Virus record (IMG/VR): IMGVR_UViG_3300030106_000472
Span: 1 to 63,411 of that record
Length of the DNA stretch: 63,411 bases
Reading direction: 5' to 3' (one strand)
Origin: a virus
Shown here: one piece after another, positions 22,332 through 30,068 of the stretch
How positions within the stretch are numbered: position 1 is the first letter of the stretch
Layout of the letters: every line of letters begins with the position of its first letter
Position numbers and translations under genes: made by a program
Notes under the pieces: model-generated
Databases searched by the model: none
The model's input: the letters and a program-made list of their open reading frames with translations, nothing else
What the model was told of the DNA's origin: nothing

Positions 22332-23828
22332 TTATATTTGATAGTGCCGTGGCGATTTAGGCTCAATCAGATATAAATTTTCTTTTGTCCTCGTTATACC
22401 AACATAAAACACCCTGTTTTCATCATCAGGATTTTGTTGATAGTTTTTATATACTCTAGTCGTTATGTCCGTTAACAGCACTACGTTGGTAGCTTCGCCT
22501 CCTTTAGCGGCATGAATAGTAGACAATCGTATACGTGGTTGTTTTGTTATTTTTTCTCCTCTACGTAACATAGCTCTTATATAACTTATCTCGCTAGGAC
22601 TTAGTAGAGTAAAAACGTCATACCAATGACCATCAGGTAAATCAGAAAAGTGTTCTTTTAGGTCTTGATATTGAAATGTTAAATTAGAATCTAACATATC
22701 TAACTTCTTATGTTTTTCTACTTTTACAAACTTTAATATATTAGCTGATTCGGTAAGACTTATAGACTCTCCTTTTCGTAACCTTTCCCAATATATGACA
22801 GCTCTCACTTTTGCTTCAGATATACTTGGTCTGCCTTTTACCTCGAAAAACCATCCCTCGTTTCTACAATACTCATCTACGTCTTCTAATAAGTAATTAG
22901 TTCTAGCTAAGACTAACCAATCTCCTTTTTCCATGTTTACTAGTTCTATGTTAGGTTCCCACCTAACCATCCCTTGTTCTTTTCTAGGTGTCCATTCCTT
23001 ATATATCCTAGATCGAACTTGACCAATACATTGTCTAGCGACCTCATGAACAGCAGCAGGGACACGATAAGACTGCTCTAACACTAAAGCATCTTTTGAG
23101 TTTTGTATCAAATAATCAACATCGGCTCCTGCCCACTTGTATATAGCTTGATCATCATCACCTGCTACATATATCTTCTTAGCTTTTTCTGCAATCTTGC
23201 GTACTACAGCCCATTGTAAAGGTGATAAATCTTGAGCTTCGTCTACAAACATAACATTTAGTTCTGGTATATCTCCTTCTTCTAAAAACTTATGTAACAT
23301 ATCCGTGTAGTCAACTAACAACCTGTCTTCTTTAAATAACTGTAATCCTTTAGCAAAACGCTCTAGTTCAAACCAACCCACAGCGTCTTCTACATCATGC
23401 CATTGTTCTTTTAACGGCACATTACGCATCCTAGCTAAGTTCTCTATAAACGCTAATCTATCATCATGAGTCATACCAAATATATGACCATCATCAGATG
23501 TCGTTCTTCCTGTAAGTCGTAAATTAAGTTTGTCGTTTAAGTCTTTTATGTCTGTATGACTTACTACACTTTCTCTTGTTAAACCTAGTTGTCTAAAAGC
23601 TAACGAGTGTAACGTTCTAAAGAAAGGAAGTTCTTTATCGCTGATATTGAACTTAGTCATGGCTCTTTGCTTACCTTCGTTCACTGCTTTTTTAGTAAAT
23701 GTAAAAAACCCGATAGAATCAGGGCTAGTGCCGTTTTGTAATTCGTCTTCTATAAGCCCGAGTAGAGTGCTCGTCTTGCCTGTTCCAGGAGGTCCAAGAA
23801 TAACTTGTGTGTGGCTAGGTAACGTCAT
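22332..23828 (-). CDS. UvrD/Rep-type superfamily 1 DNA helicase
   Basis: 498 aa. Motif I GPPGTGKTS (12-20), motif II FVDEAQDLSPLQW, motif III AGDDDQAIYKWAGA, motif IV-like LEQSYRVP, motif V STIHAAKGGEA and motif VI FYVGITRTKENLYLI are all present in order. It is shorter than bacterial UvrD, closer to phage Dda or RecD-like sizes. It unwinds DNA ahead of or behind the fork. It is ATGA-coupled with the AlkB-like gene and follows the primase gene, so it belongs to the replication operon. Confidence 0.9.
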   Translation of the reverse strand: MTLPSHTQVILGPPGTGKTSTLLGLIEDELQNGTSPDSIGFFTFTKKAVNEGKQRAMTKFNISDKELPFFRTLHSLAFRQLGLTRESVVSHTDIKDLNDKLNLRLTGRTTSDDGHIFGMTHDDRLAFIENLARMRNVPLKEQWHDVEDAVGWFELERFAKGLQLFKEDRLLVDYTDMLHKFLEEGDIPELNVMFVDEAQDLSPLQWAVVRKIAEKAKKIYVAGDDDQAIYKWAGADVDYLIQNSKDALVLEQSYRVPAAVHEVARQCIGQVRSRIYKEWTPRKEQGMVRWEPNIELVNMEKGDWLVLARTNYLLEDVDEYCRNEGWFFEVKGRPSISEAKVRAVIYWERLRKGESISLTESANILKFVKVEKHKKLDMLDSNLTFQYQDLKEHFSDLPDGHWYDVFTLLSPSEISYIRAMLRRGEKITKQPRIRLSTIHAAKGGEATNVVLLTDITTRVYKNYQQNPDDENRVFYVGITRTKENLYLIEPKSPRHYQI

Positions 23829-24409
23829 AAACCACTTCTAAAAGTTAAATTGATTCTTTCACCTGCTTTTTCTAAATCAGGAACAGCGTGAGTAGACGTC
23901 ATTTGATTATGTCCGTCAAACATTAAAACATCACCATGCTCTAGTAAAAAGAACTGTTCATTTATTAAAAAGTTTTCTTTCCTGACCTCTATCTCACTGG
24001 TGTCTGTTTGCATTTTAATTGAGTTCTCATACGTTCTTTGAACAAAAACTCTAGGAGCACCTAACGAAATTGAAACAACGATATCGTCTAATGTAGGAAC
24101 CGTGTCTGAATGATGAGGAATCCCTTTGCCATCAGTACCGTAGTAACCACATAAACAAAACGTAAATTGTTTATCAACTCCTAACTCATTCCACACAAGT
24201 TTTTCTGCTTTTTGTTTGATATGATACATAGAGTCAGTCCAAGGAGTAGGCTTATACAACTTACCTGCGTAGTCAAAAGAAGAACTACCAAAACCTTTTG
24301 TAGGTCTGCCTTTTACAACTTTGCCTTTAAACTTTCTTTCTCTAGGCTTGTCCCATTCTGTAATATTTGGGTCGCAGTTTTCAAAATATTTTTTAATATA
24401 AATGATCAT
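23825..24409 (-). CDS. AlkB-like 2-oxoglutarate/Fe(II) dioxygenase
   Basis: 194 aa. Iron ligands His100 and Asp102 in IPHHSDTV, distal His174 in TSTHAVP, and Arg185/Arg191 in GERINLTFR. SISLGAPRVFV and HGDVLMF complete the AlkB pattern. The family removes alkyl groups from damaged nucleic acids by oxidation. Repair of phage DNA is the default role; oxidation of a modified base is a possibility given the nearby cassette. Coupled to helicase and primase genes. Confidence 0.85.
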   Translation of the reverse strand: MIIYIKKYFENCDPNITEWDKPRERKFKGKVVKGRPTKGFGSSSFDYAGKLYKPTPWTDSMYHIKQKAEKLVWNELGVDKQFTFCLCGYYGTDGKGIPHHSDTVPTLDDIVVSISLGAPRVFVQRTYENSIKMQTDTSEIEVRKENFLINEQFFLLEHGDVLMFDGHNQMTSTHAVPDLEKAGERINLTFRSGL

Positions 24410-25929
24410 AATAAATTATCGTTAAACTCTGGTAAGTCATGAGACTCATCCTGTGCTTTAAACTCTTGTATAAACCATACATTTACACCTTTGCCTTTTA
24501 TGTTGAAAAAGTACGGCTCTCCCTCTAACTGTTTTAATCGTGCTGTTAGTTTATTTCTTTGATACTCTTTAAAATTATTTCTGTGTAAGTAATCCATCAA
24601 ATCCATAAGCCTAAAATAAGTTCTACCTTTGTTTGTCCAAGGTTTATGTAATAGCAATTCATCACGTTCTCTAGCAGGTCTTTCCGTACAGAAAGCTTCT
24701 AATAACTCCATAAAATAACCCTCTGTAGAACTTTCTTTAGGAACTTCTACTATTGTTATAGAGTCTAATAACTGTTGTATGATTTGATTCCAGACGTTTT
24801 CTTTTACCTTTGGAGGTATTTTATTTAAAGCATCCATACACTTACGTTGAAACCTGTTTTGATTTAACAGATCATCTGTCTCTAATTCTAGTCTACCTCC
24901 CTCTACATCAAGAAACCATATCGGTGGATCGCTATCCTGTTTTGTAAGGTTACTGAACAAAGGTGTACCGCCGTTAGCACCAATACCAAACTTACGAGTT
25001 CTACATAAAGGGCTATTACAATGACTTGCTATAGGTTGGTCATTACATCTATAAAAATAGTCTTTTCTTTGTAACTGTTTACCTACGGTTAAAACTTCTT
25101 GTGCCCCTAGTGGAGGTTGCATATATTTTATGTTTACATCTTCTAATCTTTTTTCCCAATCATCAGGAAACTTTTTACGTAAAAACACACCTACATTAAA
25201 CAATCCTGAATTTCTTGATCCTTCAGGAAATCCTTGAACAACTAAATGTTGTATACATGGTGGGGCTTGGTCTAACCACTCCATAGTTTCATTTAAGGGA
25301 CTAGCTTCTAATCTTTCTAATGTGCTAGGTTTTAGTTCTATTTCATTACAATAGTTTAAAAATTCTTCTGGGGTTAACGCTTGTCCTTCTTTTCCATAAG
25401 CGTATCTAGTAGAGTTCTCTCCACCAAAATAAGGCATATTTAATGTACTGCCTCTGTCTCCTCTATCTAACAATAGTTTAGTTTGTTTAGGGAATATCTC
25501 TACTTGTCCATACCCTATCGCAGCAGCAATCTGTCTTAGTTTTCTTTGTACCATTGATGCTGCTACTGGTTCACTAAGGAACATATAGATGTGTGCTCCA
25601 CCGCTTTTACTACGGCAAAGAACCAATGGTAACTCCTGCTTGGCTATTTTGATTGCTAAATCTTTTAAATCTAGCTGATACTCGTCAACGTCGATGGCAC
25701 CCCAGACACATTTATTGTCCTCGTCTATCGCTACAATCCCTACACTTTGTTGACCAGACAAATGGTCTTCCCATAACTTTAATAAGTCGTCGTCTGACAA
25801 CTCCTTAGAAATAGTAATGTTTTTACCACTTGCCTTGCCATCCTCTCTAGTTTCATTGTTAGCTGTAAAAGTTCCATACGCTTGACGTAGTCCCGCATAG
25901 CGTACAGCAAACTCCTTTGCTAACGACAT
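24406..25929 (-). CDS. Archaeo-eukaryotic-type (AEP) DNA primase
   Basis: 507 aa. The N-terminal catalytic domain has WGAIDVDEY (Asp80, Asp82), LCRSKSGGAHIYMF (105-117) and QVEIFPKQ, the AEP pattern. A Cys/His cluster (YRCNDQPIASHCNSPLCR) in the middle may bind zinc. The C-terminal third is helical (YFRLMDLMDYLHRNNFKEYQ) and may be a primase-associated domain. No DnaG-type TOPRIM or DnaB/gp4-type helicase is seen in the window, so this AEP enzyme is probably the replicative primase. Confidence 0.85.
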   Translation of the reverse strand: MSLAKEFAVRYAGLRQAYGTFTANNETREDGKASGKNITISKELSDDDLLKLWEDHLSGQQSVGIVAIDEDNKCVWGAIDVDEYQLDLKDLAIKIAKQELPLVLCRSKSGGAHIYMFLSEPVAASMVQRKLRQIAAAIGYGQVEIFPKQTKLLLDRGDRGSTLNMPYFGGENSTRYAYGKEGQALTPEEFLNYCNEIELKPSTLERLEASPLNETMEWLDQAPPCIQHLVVQGFPEGSRNSGLFNVGVFLRKKFPDDWEKRLEDVNIKYMQPPLGAQEVLTVGKQLQRKDYFYRCNDQPIASHCNSPLCRTRKFGIGANGGTPLFSNLTKQDSDPPIWFLDVEGGRLELETDDLLNQNRFQRKCMDALNKIPPKVKENVWNQIIQQLLDSITIVEVPKESSTEGYFMELLEAFCTERPARERDELLLHKPWTNKGRTYFRLMDLMDYLHRNNFKEYQRNKLTARLKQLEGEPYFFNIKGKGVNVWFIQEFKAQDESHDLPEFNDNLL

Positions 25930-25943
25930 ACAATATCCCCTTG

Positions 25944-26717
25944 TTAGATAGTGTCGTTAACAACGTCATTCTGCTGTTCTTGTTTTACTTCTACATCTCC
26001 AGACCTAGCAGCACTCATGAAGTCTTTAGCCATCATAGCCATAGACATATCAGTAGCACCCTCTTGGTTAATACTATAACCATTCCAACTACCTTTATCG
26101 TTAGACTGTGTAGTCGTAGTGAGTCTGTAAGTGTACGCAAACATAGGAGCCTCTACTGATTCTCCTTTAGAGTTTTGTACTCTAGCCATTCTTAACATAG
26201 TTAACCACTTTCTAGAAACTCCTAATTGCGTAGATGTAAATGCTAGAACTGCTTGTTGTGCAGTGCCGTTTTCTACAACTAACACAAAGAACTGTGCGGT
26301 TTCAACAATTTCATTACCTTCAGGAGTGTAATATCTTCTAGACTCCTCGTCTCTCGTACACTTAGAAAGTATAGATATGTCATGACTAGCGTTTACAAGT
26401 CCGCCACCTTTTTCTCTAGGAATCCACTCAATGTACTTCTTATTATAAGCACAAGGAATTATAGAGATTCCTTTTTCTCCATCATGAGCTTCACCTGTAA
26501 CTGTGTTGTACAGATCCCCTGCACTAGCACCCGCTACAAAACTCCCATGTTGTTTTTGTAATTGTGGTGACATGGGTTGTAAAACTCTTATAAAGGGGAT
26601 TGCAAAATCCTCAGTAGTTGTTTCTTCTAACCCAGTACCGCCTGATAATAAAGTATCGTCAAACGTACTTATTGCTGTATTTTTATTTTCAGCTATTTCA
26701 TTTTTATTTTCTGCCAT
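25944..26717 (-). CDS. Conserved replication-region protein, possible ssDNA-binding protein
   Basis: 257 aa. FIRVLQPMSPQLQ, AGDLYNTVTGE, GISIIPCAYNKKYIEWIPRE and GNEIVETAQFFVLVV form a pattern I associate with conserved phage proteins encoded beside primases. The predicted beta-rich core and a final charged Gln/Asp-rich tail would suit a single-strand-binding protein. That is an inference. AAGGA lies before the ATG. Confidence 0.6.
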   Translation of the reverse strand: MAENKNEIAENKNTAISTFDDTLLSGGTGLEETTTEDFAIPFIRVLQPMSPQLQKQHGSFVAGASAGDLYNTVTGEAHDGEKGISIIPCAYNKKYIEWIPREKGGGLVNASHDISILSKCTRDEESRRYYTPEGNEIVETAQFFVLVVENGTAQQAVLAFTSTQLGVSRKWLTMLRMARVQNSKGESVEAPMFAYTYRLTTTTQSNDKGSWNGYSINQEGATDMSMAMMAKDFMSAARSGDVEVKQEQQNDVVNDTI

Positions 26718-26721
26718 AATA

Positions 26722-27297
26722 TTAATCCTTTTTAATAGTAGCTTTAGTACCTATATAGATACCAAAGGGCTCTGTTGGTATATCGTTCCCACTAGTAAAC
26801 TGCTCTTTTACAAAAGCTTTTAATGTGCTAGGGTGAACACTCTGACGCACCTCTGGTGATAGTCCTCTAGATTGTAAAGCTGAAACAGTTTGTTCAACTA
26901 TTTCACTTTCATCACGTCCGAACTTCATTAGAACTTCGTTCTTAATCAGTCCTTCGTGACCATTAGATACTAGCCATTCATACGCTTTTTCTTGGTTTGC
27001 CTTCGATATGTGAGCGTTATAAAACTCATTAATAGTGATGTTTTCTCCACTACTAAGTCTTATTTGAGTTAATCCTGCGGCTTGCATAGCATCAGGCAAC
27101 TCTTGCTCGGAAGTCAAACGAAGTTCTTCCTTCTTAGCTTTTAAACTAGCTTCAAGCTCAGCTACTTCAGTAGCGAGTTTTAACTGTTTATTAGCTAGGT
27201 TAGAAACTATAGAAAGTTCTCCATCGGTAACTTCATTAGTCCATTCCTGGACATCTGCTGATCCGACTAAGTCCTCAAAGGTTGGTTTCTTGCTCAT
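26722..27297 (-). CDS. Conserved replication-region protein with a coiled coil (191 aa)
   Basis: A coiled coil at about 30-65 (LANKQLKLATEVAELEASLK) is followed by a compact domain with LSSGENITINEFYNAHI, AYEWLVSNGHEGLIK and VHPSTLKAFVKEQ. The end is basic (GTKATIKKD). I have seen this type next to phage primases but cannot name its function. Shared AGAAAGGAGAAA leader; it overlaps the upstream gene by 23 nt. Confidence 0.65.
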   Translation of the reverse strand: MSKKPTFEDLVGSADVQEWTNEVTDGELSIVSNLANKQLKLATEVAELEASLKAKKEELRLTSEQELPDAMQAAGLTQIRLSSGENITINEFYNAHISKANQEKAYEWLVSNGHEGLIKNEVLMKFGRDESEIVEQTVSALQSRGLSPEVRQSVHPSTLKAFVKEQFTSGNDIPTEPFGIYIGTKATIKKD

Positions 27298-27616
27298 CTA
27301 TTTCTCCTTTCTGGTGTAAATTGATATCAACGGGGTAGTATAAACCTTCCTGCCTATCCCACTTTAAGATACTATATTTACCTCGATTATAAAATGCAGC
27401 GATAGAACACGCTACGCCAATGGCTGCAGGGTCGCCTATTAATAATAAGTAATCACCTTCTTTATAGTCCTGTAAAAGACTTTTCATCCTACGAACTGAA
27501 GGAGACGCACTTAACATAATTTGAGTATTAGAAGGTAAAAGGACTTGAAAATCACCATACTGCCTAGCAGAAGCAATGTTTCGTCCTGGAACTTCTTGTA
27601 CGACATATACTGTCAC
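27275..27616 (-). CDS. Conserved early protein (113 aa), GTG start
   Basis: It starts with GTG at 27616 after the AAGAAAGGAGAAA leader. YVVQEVPGRNIASARQYGD, DYLLLIGDPAAIGVA and LKWDRQEGLYYPV look conserved among phages; no function is known. It is the first gene of the large leftward replication run, with a promoter at 27648-27676, and faces the rightward helicase across an AT-rich gap. Confidence 0.7.
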   Translation of the reverse strand: MTVYVVQEVPGRNIASARQYGDFQVLLPSNTQIMLSASPSVRRMKSLLQDYKEGDYLLLIGDPAAIGVACSIAAFYNRGKYSILKWDRQEGLYYPVDINLHQKGEIDEQETNL

Positions 27617-27647
27617 TTTTTTCTCCTTTCTTATTTCTAGTTATTAA

Positions 27648-27676
27648 ATAATATATACCAATTAAGGCAAAGTAAA
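27648..27676 (-). promoter_or_regulatory. Putative promoter for the leftward replication run
   Basis: TTTACT (27671-27676), 17 nt, TATTAT (27648-27653) on the minus strand, 31 nt before the GTG start; extended block TTTACTTTGC. Confidence 0.55.
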
Positions 27677-27855
27677 GCTATTACCGATATGTCTTTTTAA
27701 AATATAAAAAAGTTTTCTAAAAAATTTTATAAGAATAGCTAATATTACTAATAAACTAATACTGACTACTATAAAACACAGTGTTTAAGAGAATATACCA
27801 GTATTAGATTTAAAATATCAATATTAGAGGGCATGGGGAATCTATTAGCTTGGGC

Positions 27856-27882
27856 TATATATTACTCAGATTGTAATATATA
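27856..27882. repeat. 10 bp perfect inverted repeat before the rightward helicase
   Basis: TATATATTAC (27856-27865), TCAGATT, GTAATATATA (27873-27882). It lies 31 nt before the ATG at 27914. It may be an operator or a stem in the leader. Confidence 0.75.
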
Positions 27883-27913
27883 ATCTCAATTAGAAATTAG
27901 AAAGGGTATATAC

Positions 27914-29356
27914 ATGAATTATAAGTTTAAGACTAAACCATATAAGCATCAGTTATTAGCATTAACTAAATCATGGAACAAACGTGAGTACGCTTATTTT
28001 ATGGAAATGGGAACTGGTAAGTCTAAAGTTCTTATAGACAACATAGCTATGCTTTATGATAAAGGCGGCATTAATGCTGCAATAATAGTTGCTCCTAAAG
28101 GTGTTTATAGAAACTGGTCAGAAAAAGAAATACCGTCCCATATGCCAGAACATATAGAAAAACATATTGGTGTATGGACTCCCGCACCTACGTTAAAACA
28201 AAAGAAAGAACTAATGAAGTTGTTTGAGGTAGGACATGATTTAAAAATACTTATTATTAATGTAGAAGCTTTTAGCACTAAAAAAGGAGTGGCTTTTGTT
28301 GAAAGATTTATTCTAGGACATCATGCTTTAATTGCTGTAGATGAATCAACCACTATAAAAAACCCAAAAGCTCAAAGAACTAAAAACTTATTGAAGTTAG
28401 CAATCAACACTAAATACAGAAGAATACTAACAGGGTTTCCTGTTACTCAATCACCTTTAGATTTATATAGTCAAAGCAGTTTCCTATCCCCACAATTATT
28501 AGGTTACACATCGTTTTATTCTTTTCAAAACAGATATGCTAAATTAATCAATCGTAAAATGGGAACTAGATCTTTTAGACAAGTTGTTGGGTATCAACAT
28601 TTAGACGAGTTAACTAAAAATGTAAATGAGTTCTCTTATAGAGTGCTAAAGAAAGAATGTTTAGACCTTCCTGATAAAGTATATCAACGTAGAGAAGTAG
28701 AACTAACAGCTGAACAAAAGAAAGTTTATAAAGAATTAAAAGACTATGCTATAGCTGAACTAGACTCTCATGAAGTAGTTAGTGTAACTTCTGTTCTTAC
28801 ACAAATACTCAGATTACACCAAGTTGTTTGTGGTTTTGTTAGACACGACAACGGTGAAGAAGTAGAAGTTAAAAGCAATCGTTTAGATGAGTTAATCAAT
28901 GTATTAGAAGAAGTACAGGGTAAAACTATTATATGGGCTAACTACCAATATGATATAAAACGAATATTAAAAACATTACACAACATAACAGGTGTTGATA
29001 GTGTAGCTACTTATTACGGAGAAACACCAGACCAAGAGCGTCAGGAAATAATTAGAAGATTCCAAGATCCAAATTCAGACCTACAGTATTTAATTAGTAA
29101 CACACAAACAGGAGGTTATGGCATAACACTTACTGAAGCAAGTAACGTTATTTATTACAGTAATAACTACGACTTAGAAAAACGACTACAGTCTGAAGAC
29201 CGTGCTCATCGTATAGGACAAACTAATAAAGTAACTTATATTGATTTAGTAGCTAAAGGAACTGTTGACGAAAAAATTGTAAAAGCTTTACGTAACAAAC
29301 TTAGTTTAGCCCAAGAAGTTCTTGGCGATGAAAAGTGGAAAGACTGGATAGGCTAA
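27914..29356 (+). CDS. SNF2/HepA-type superfamily 2 helicase
   Basis: 480 aa, the only clear rightward gene. Motif I MEMGTGKSK (30-38), motif Ia VAPKGVYRNW, motif II VDEST (142-146), motif III LTGFPVTQSP, motif V around GYGITLTEA and motif VI QSEDRAHRIGQ are present. The SNF2 spacing and the RAHRIGQ end are typical. Such enzymes translocate on duplex DNA and remodel protein-DNA complexes; phage versions are thought to assist replication or recombination. A weak AGAAAGGG lies before the ATG. It converges with the structural genes at 29353-29356. Confidence 0.9.
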   Translation: MNYKFKTKPYKHQLLALTKSWNKREYAYFMEMGTGKSKVLIDNIAMLYDKGGINAAIIVAPKGVYRNWSEKEIPSHMPEHIEKHIGVWTPAPTLKQKKELMKLFEVGHDLKILIINVEAFSTKKGVAFVERFILGHHALIAVDESTTIKNPKAQRTKNLLKLAINTKYRRILTGFPVTQSPLDLYSQSSFLSPQLLGYTSFYSFQNRYAKLINRKMGTRSFRQVVGYQHLDELTKNVNEFSYRVLKKECLDLPDKVYQRREVELTAEQKKVYKELKDYAIAELDSHEVVSVTSVLTQILRLHQVVCGFVRHDNGEEVEVKSNRLDELINVLEEVQGKTIIWANYQYDIKRILKTLHNITGVDSVATYYGETPDQERQEIIRRFQDPNSDLQYLISNTQTGGYGITLTEASNVIYYSNNYDLEKRLQSEDRAHRIGQTNKVTYIDLVAKGTVDEKIVKALRNKLSLAQEVLGDEKWKDWIG

Positions 29357-30066
29357 GCCATTTTAAATTTCATAAGATCAGCCATAGCTTGATCTTTATC
29401 AGAAACACCTCTACCCATTTGACCTACAACATTTTTCATAGCTTGTTCTTGAACAGCAGGTTTTTGTAGATTTTCCATAATCATTTGTCTTAGTATATCA
29501 GTATCACCCATAGACATACCATCAGCCGCGTACAGAGGTCCACCCATATTCATAAAGCCCATGTTGTTTCTAACATCTTTAGGAAGTTTAGGCAATCCTT
29601 TGTTACCTGCGGGTATTGGTTTTAATGCACCACCACCGTTCATCCTTTGAGGATTTTGATCCATAGCACTTTCAACACCACCTGCCATACCTCCTGCTGC
29701 ATTTTCAACACTAGCAATCAACATAGCTTTTGCATTATCTAACACAGCAATAGCAGCACCTATATCACCTTGTGCTCTACCAACTACAGCTTCAGCTAAC
29801 ATCATTGAATCTTGTTCTAAGTTCATTCCTGGTGCTTCCATTGGTGGTGCTTCCATAGCAGCCATTTCGCCCATTCCTGGTTCAGGCATAGGGGAAGACA
29901 TGGGGGGTCTTTCCGTAGCAGCCATTTCACCCATCGGAGGCATTGGAGGTTGTCCGCCACCCATCGGAGGCATTGGGGGTTGTCCGCCACCCATCGGAGG
30001 CATTGGAGGTGCGTTTTGCGTGCCTCCCTGTGTTCTTATATTCATTAAATCTTCTATGCCTGCCAT
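29353..30066 (-). CDS. Met/Pro/Gly-rich phage structural-type protein (237 aa)
   Basis: The N-terminus has tandem PPMPPMGGGQ units (about 19-46) from a 30 bp DNA repeat, then more Met/Pro/Glu segments. The middle (about 85-120) is an Ala-rich helix (DIGAAIAVLDNAKAMLIASV). The end carries GGPLYAADGM, like the glycine motifs in the other large proteins here. Probably a virion-internal or assembly protein; no function is assigned. It is the last gene of the leftward structural run and its stop meets the helicase stop head-on. Confidence 0.6.
   Translation of the reverse strand: MAGIEDLMNIRTQGGTQNAPPMPPMGGGQPPMPPMGGGQPPMPPMGEMAATERPPMSSPMPEPGMGEMAAMEAPPMEAPGMNLEQDSMMLAEAVVGRAQGDIGAAIAVLDNAKAMLIASVENAAGGMAGGVESAMDQNPQRMNGGGALKPIPAGNKGLPKLPKDVRNNMGFMNMGGPLYAADGMSMGDTDILRQMIMENLQKPAVQEQAMKNVVGQMGRGVSDKDQAMADLMKFKMA
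29931..30010. repeat. 30 bp tandem repeat, about 2.7 copies
   Basis: Units start CCATCGGAGGCATTGG at 29931, 29961 and 29991; one unit differs by a single A/G change. It encodes the PPMPPMGGGQ repeats. Confidence 0.85.
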
Positions 30067-30068
30067 TA

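Larger units (their letters stand above)
27617..27913. other. AT-rich divergent gap, candidate control region or origin
   Basis: 297 bp between the leftward replication run and the rightward SNF2 helicase. Contents: promoter 27648-27676, repeated ACTAATA/TATTAG motifs (about 27744-27830), TAGAGGGCATG at 27825-27835 (shared in inverted orientation with 7486-7496), and a 10 bp inverted repeat at 27856-27882. No gene is seen. Confidence 0.6.

Noticed and set aside
27914-29356. Restriction-system or defence helicase
   Set aside because: No nuclease, methylase specificity or toxin partner lies next to it; the SNF2 motifs and its place beside the replication run fit a replication or recombination role.
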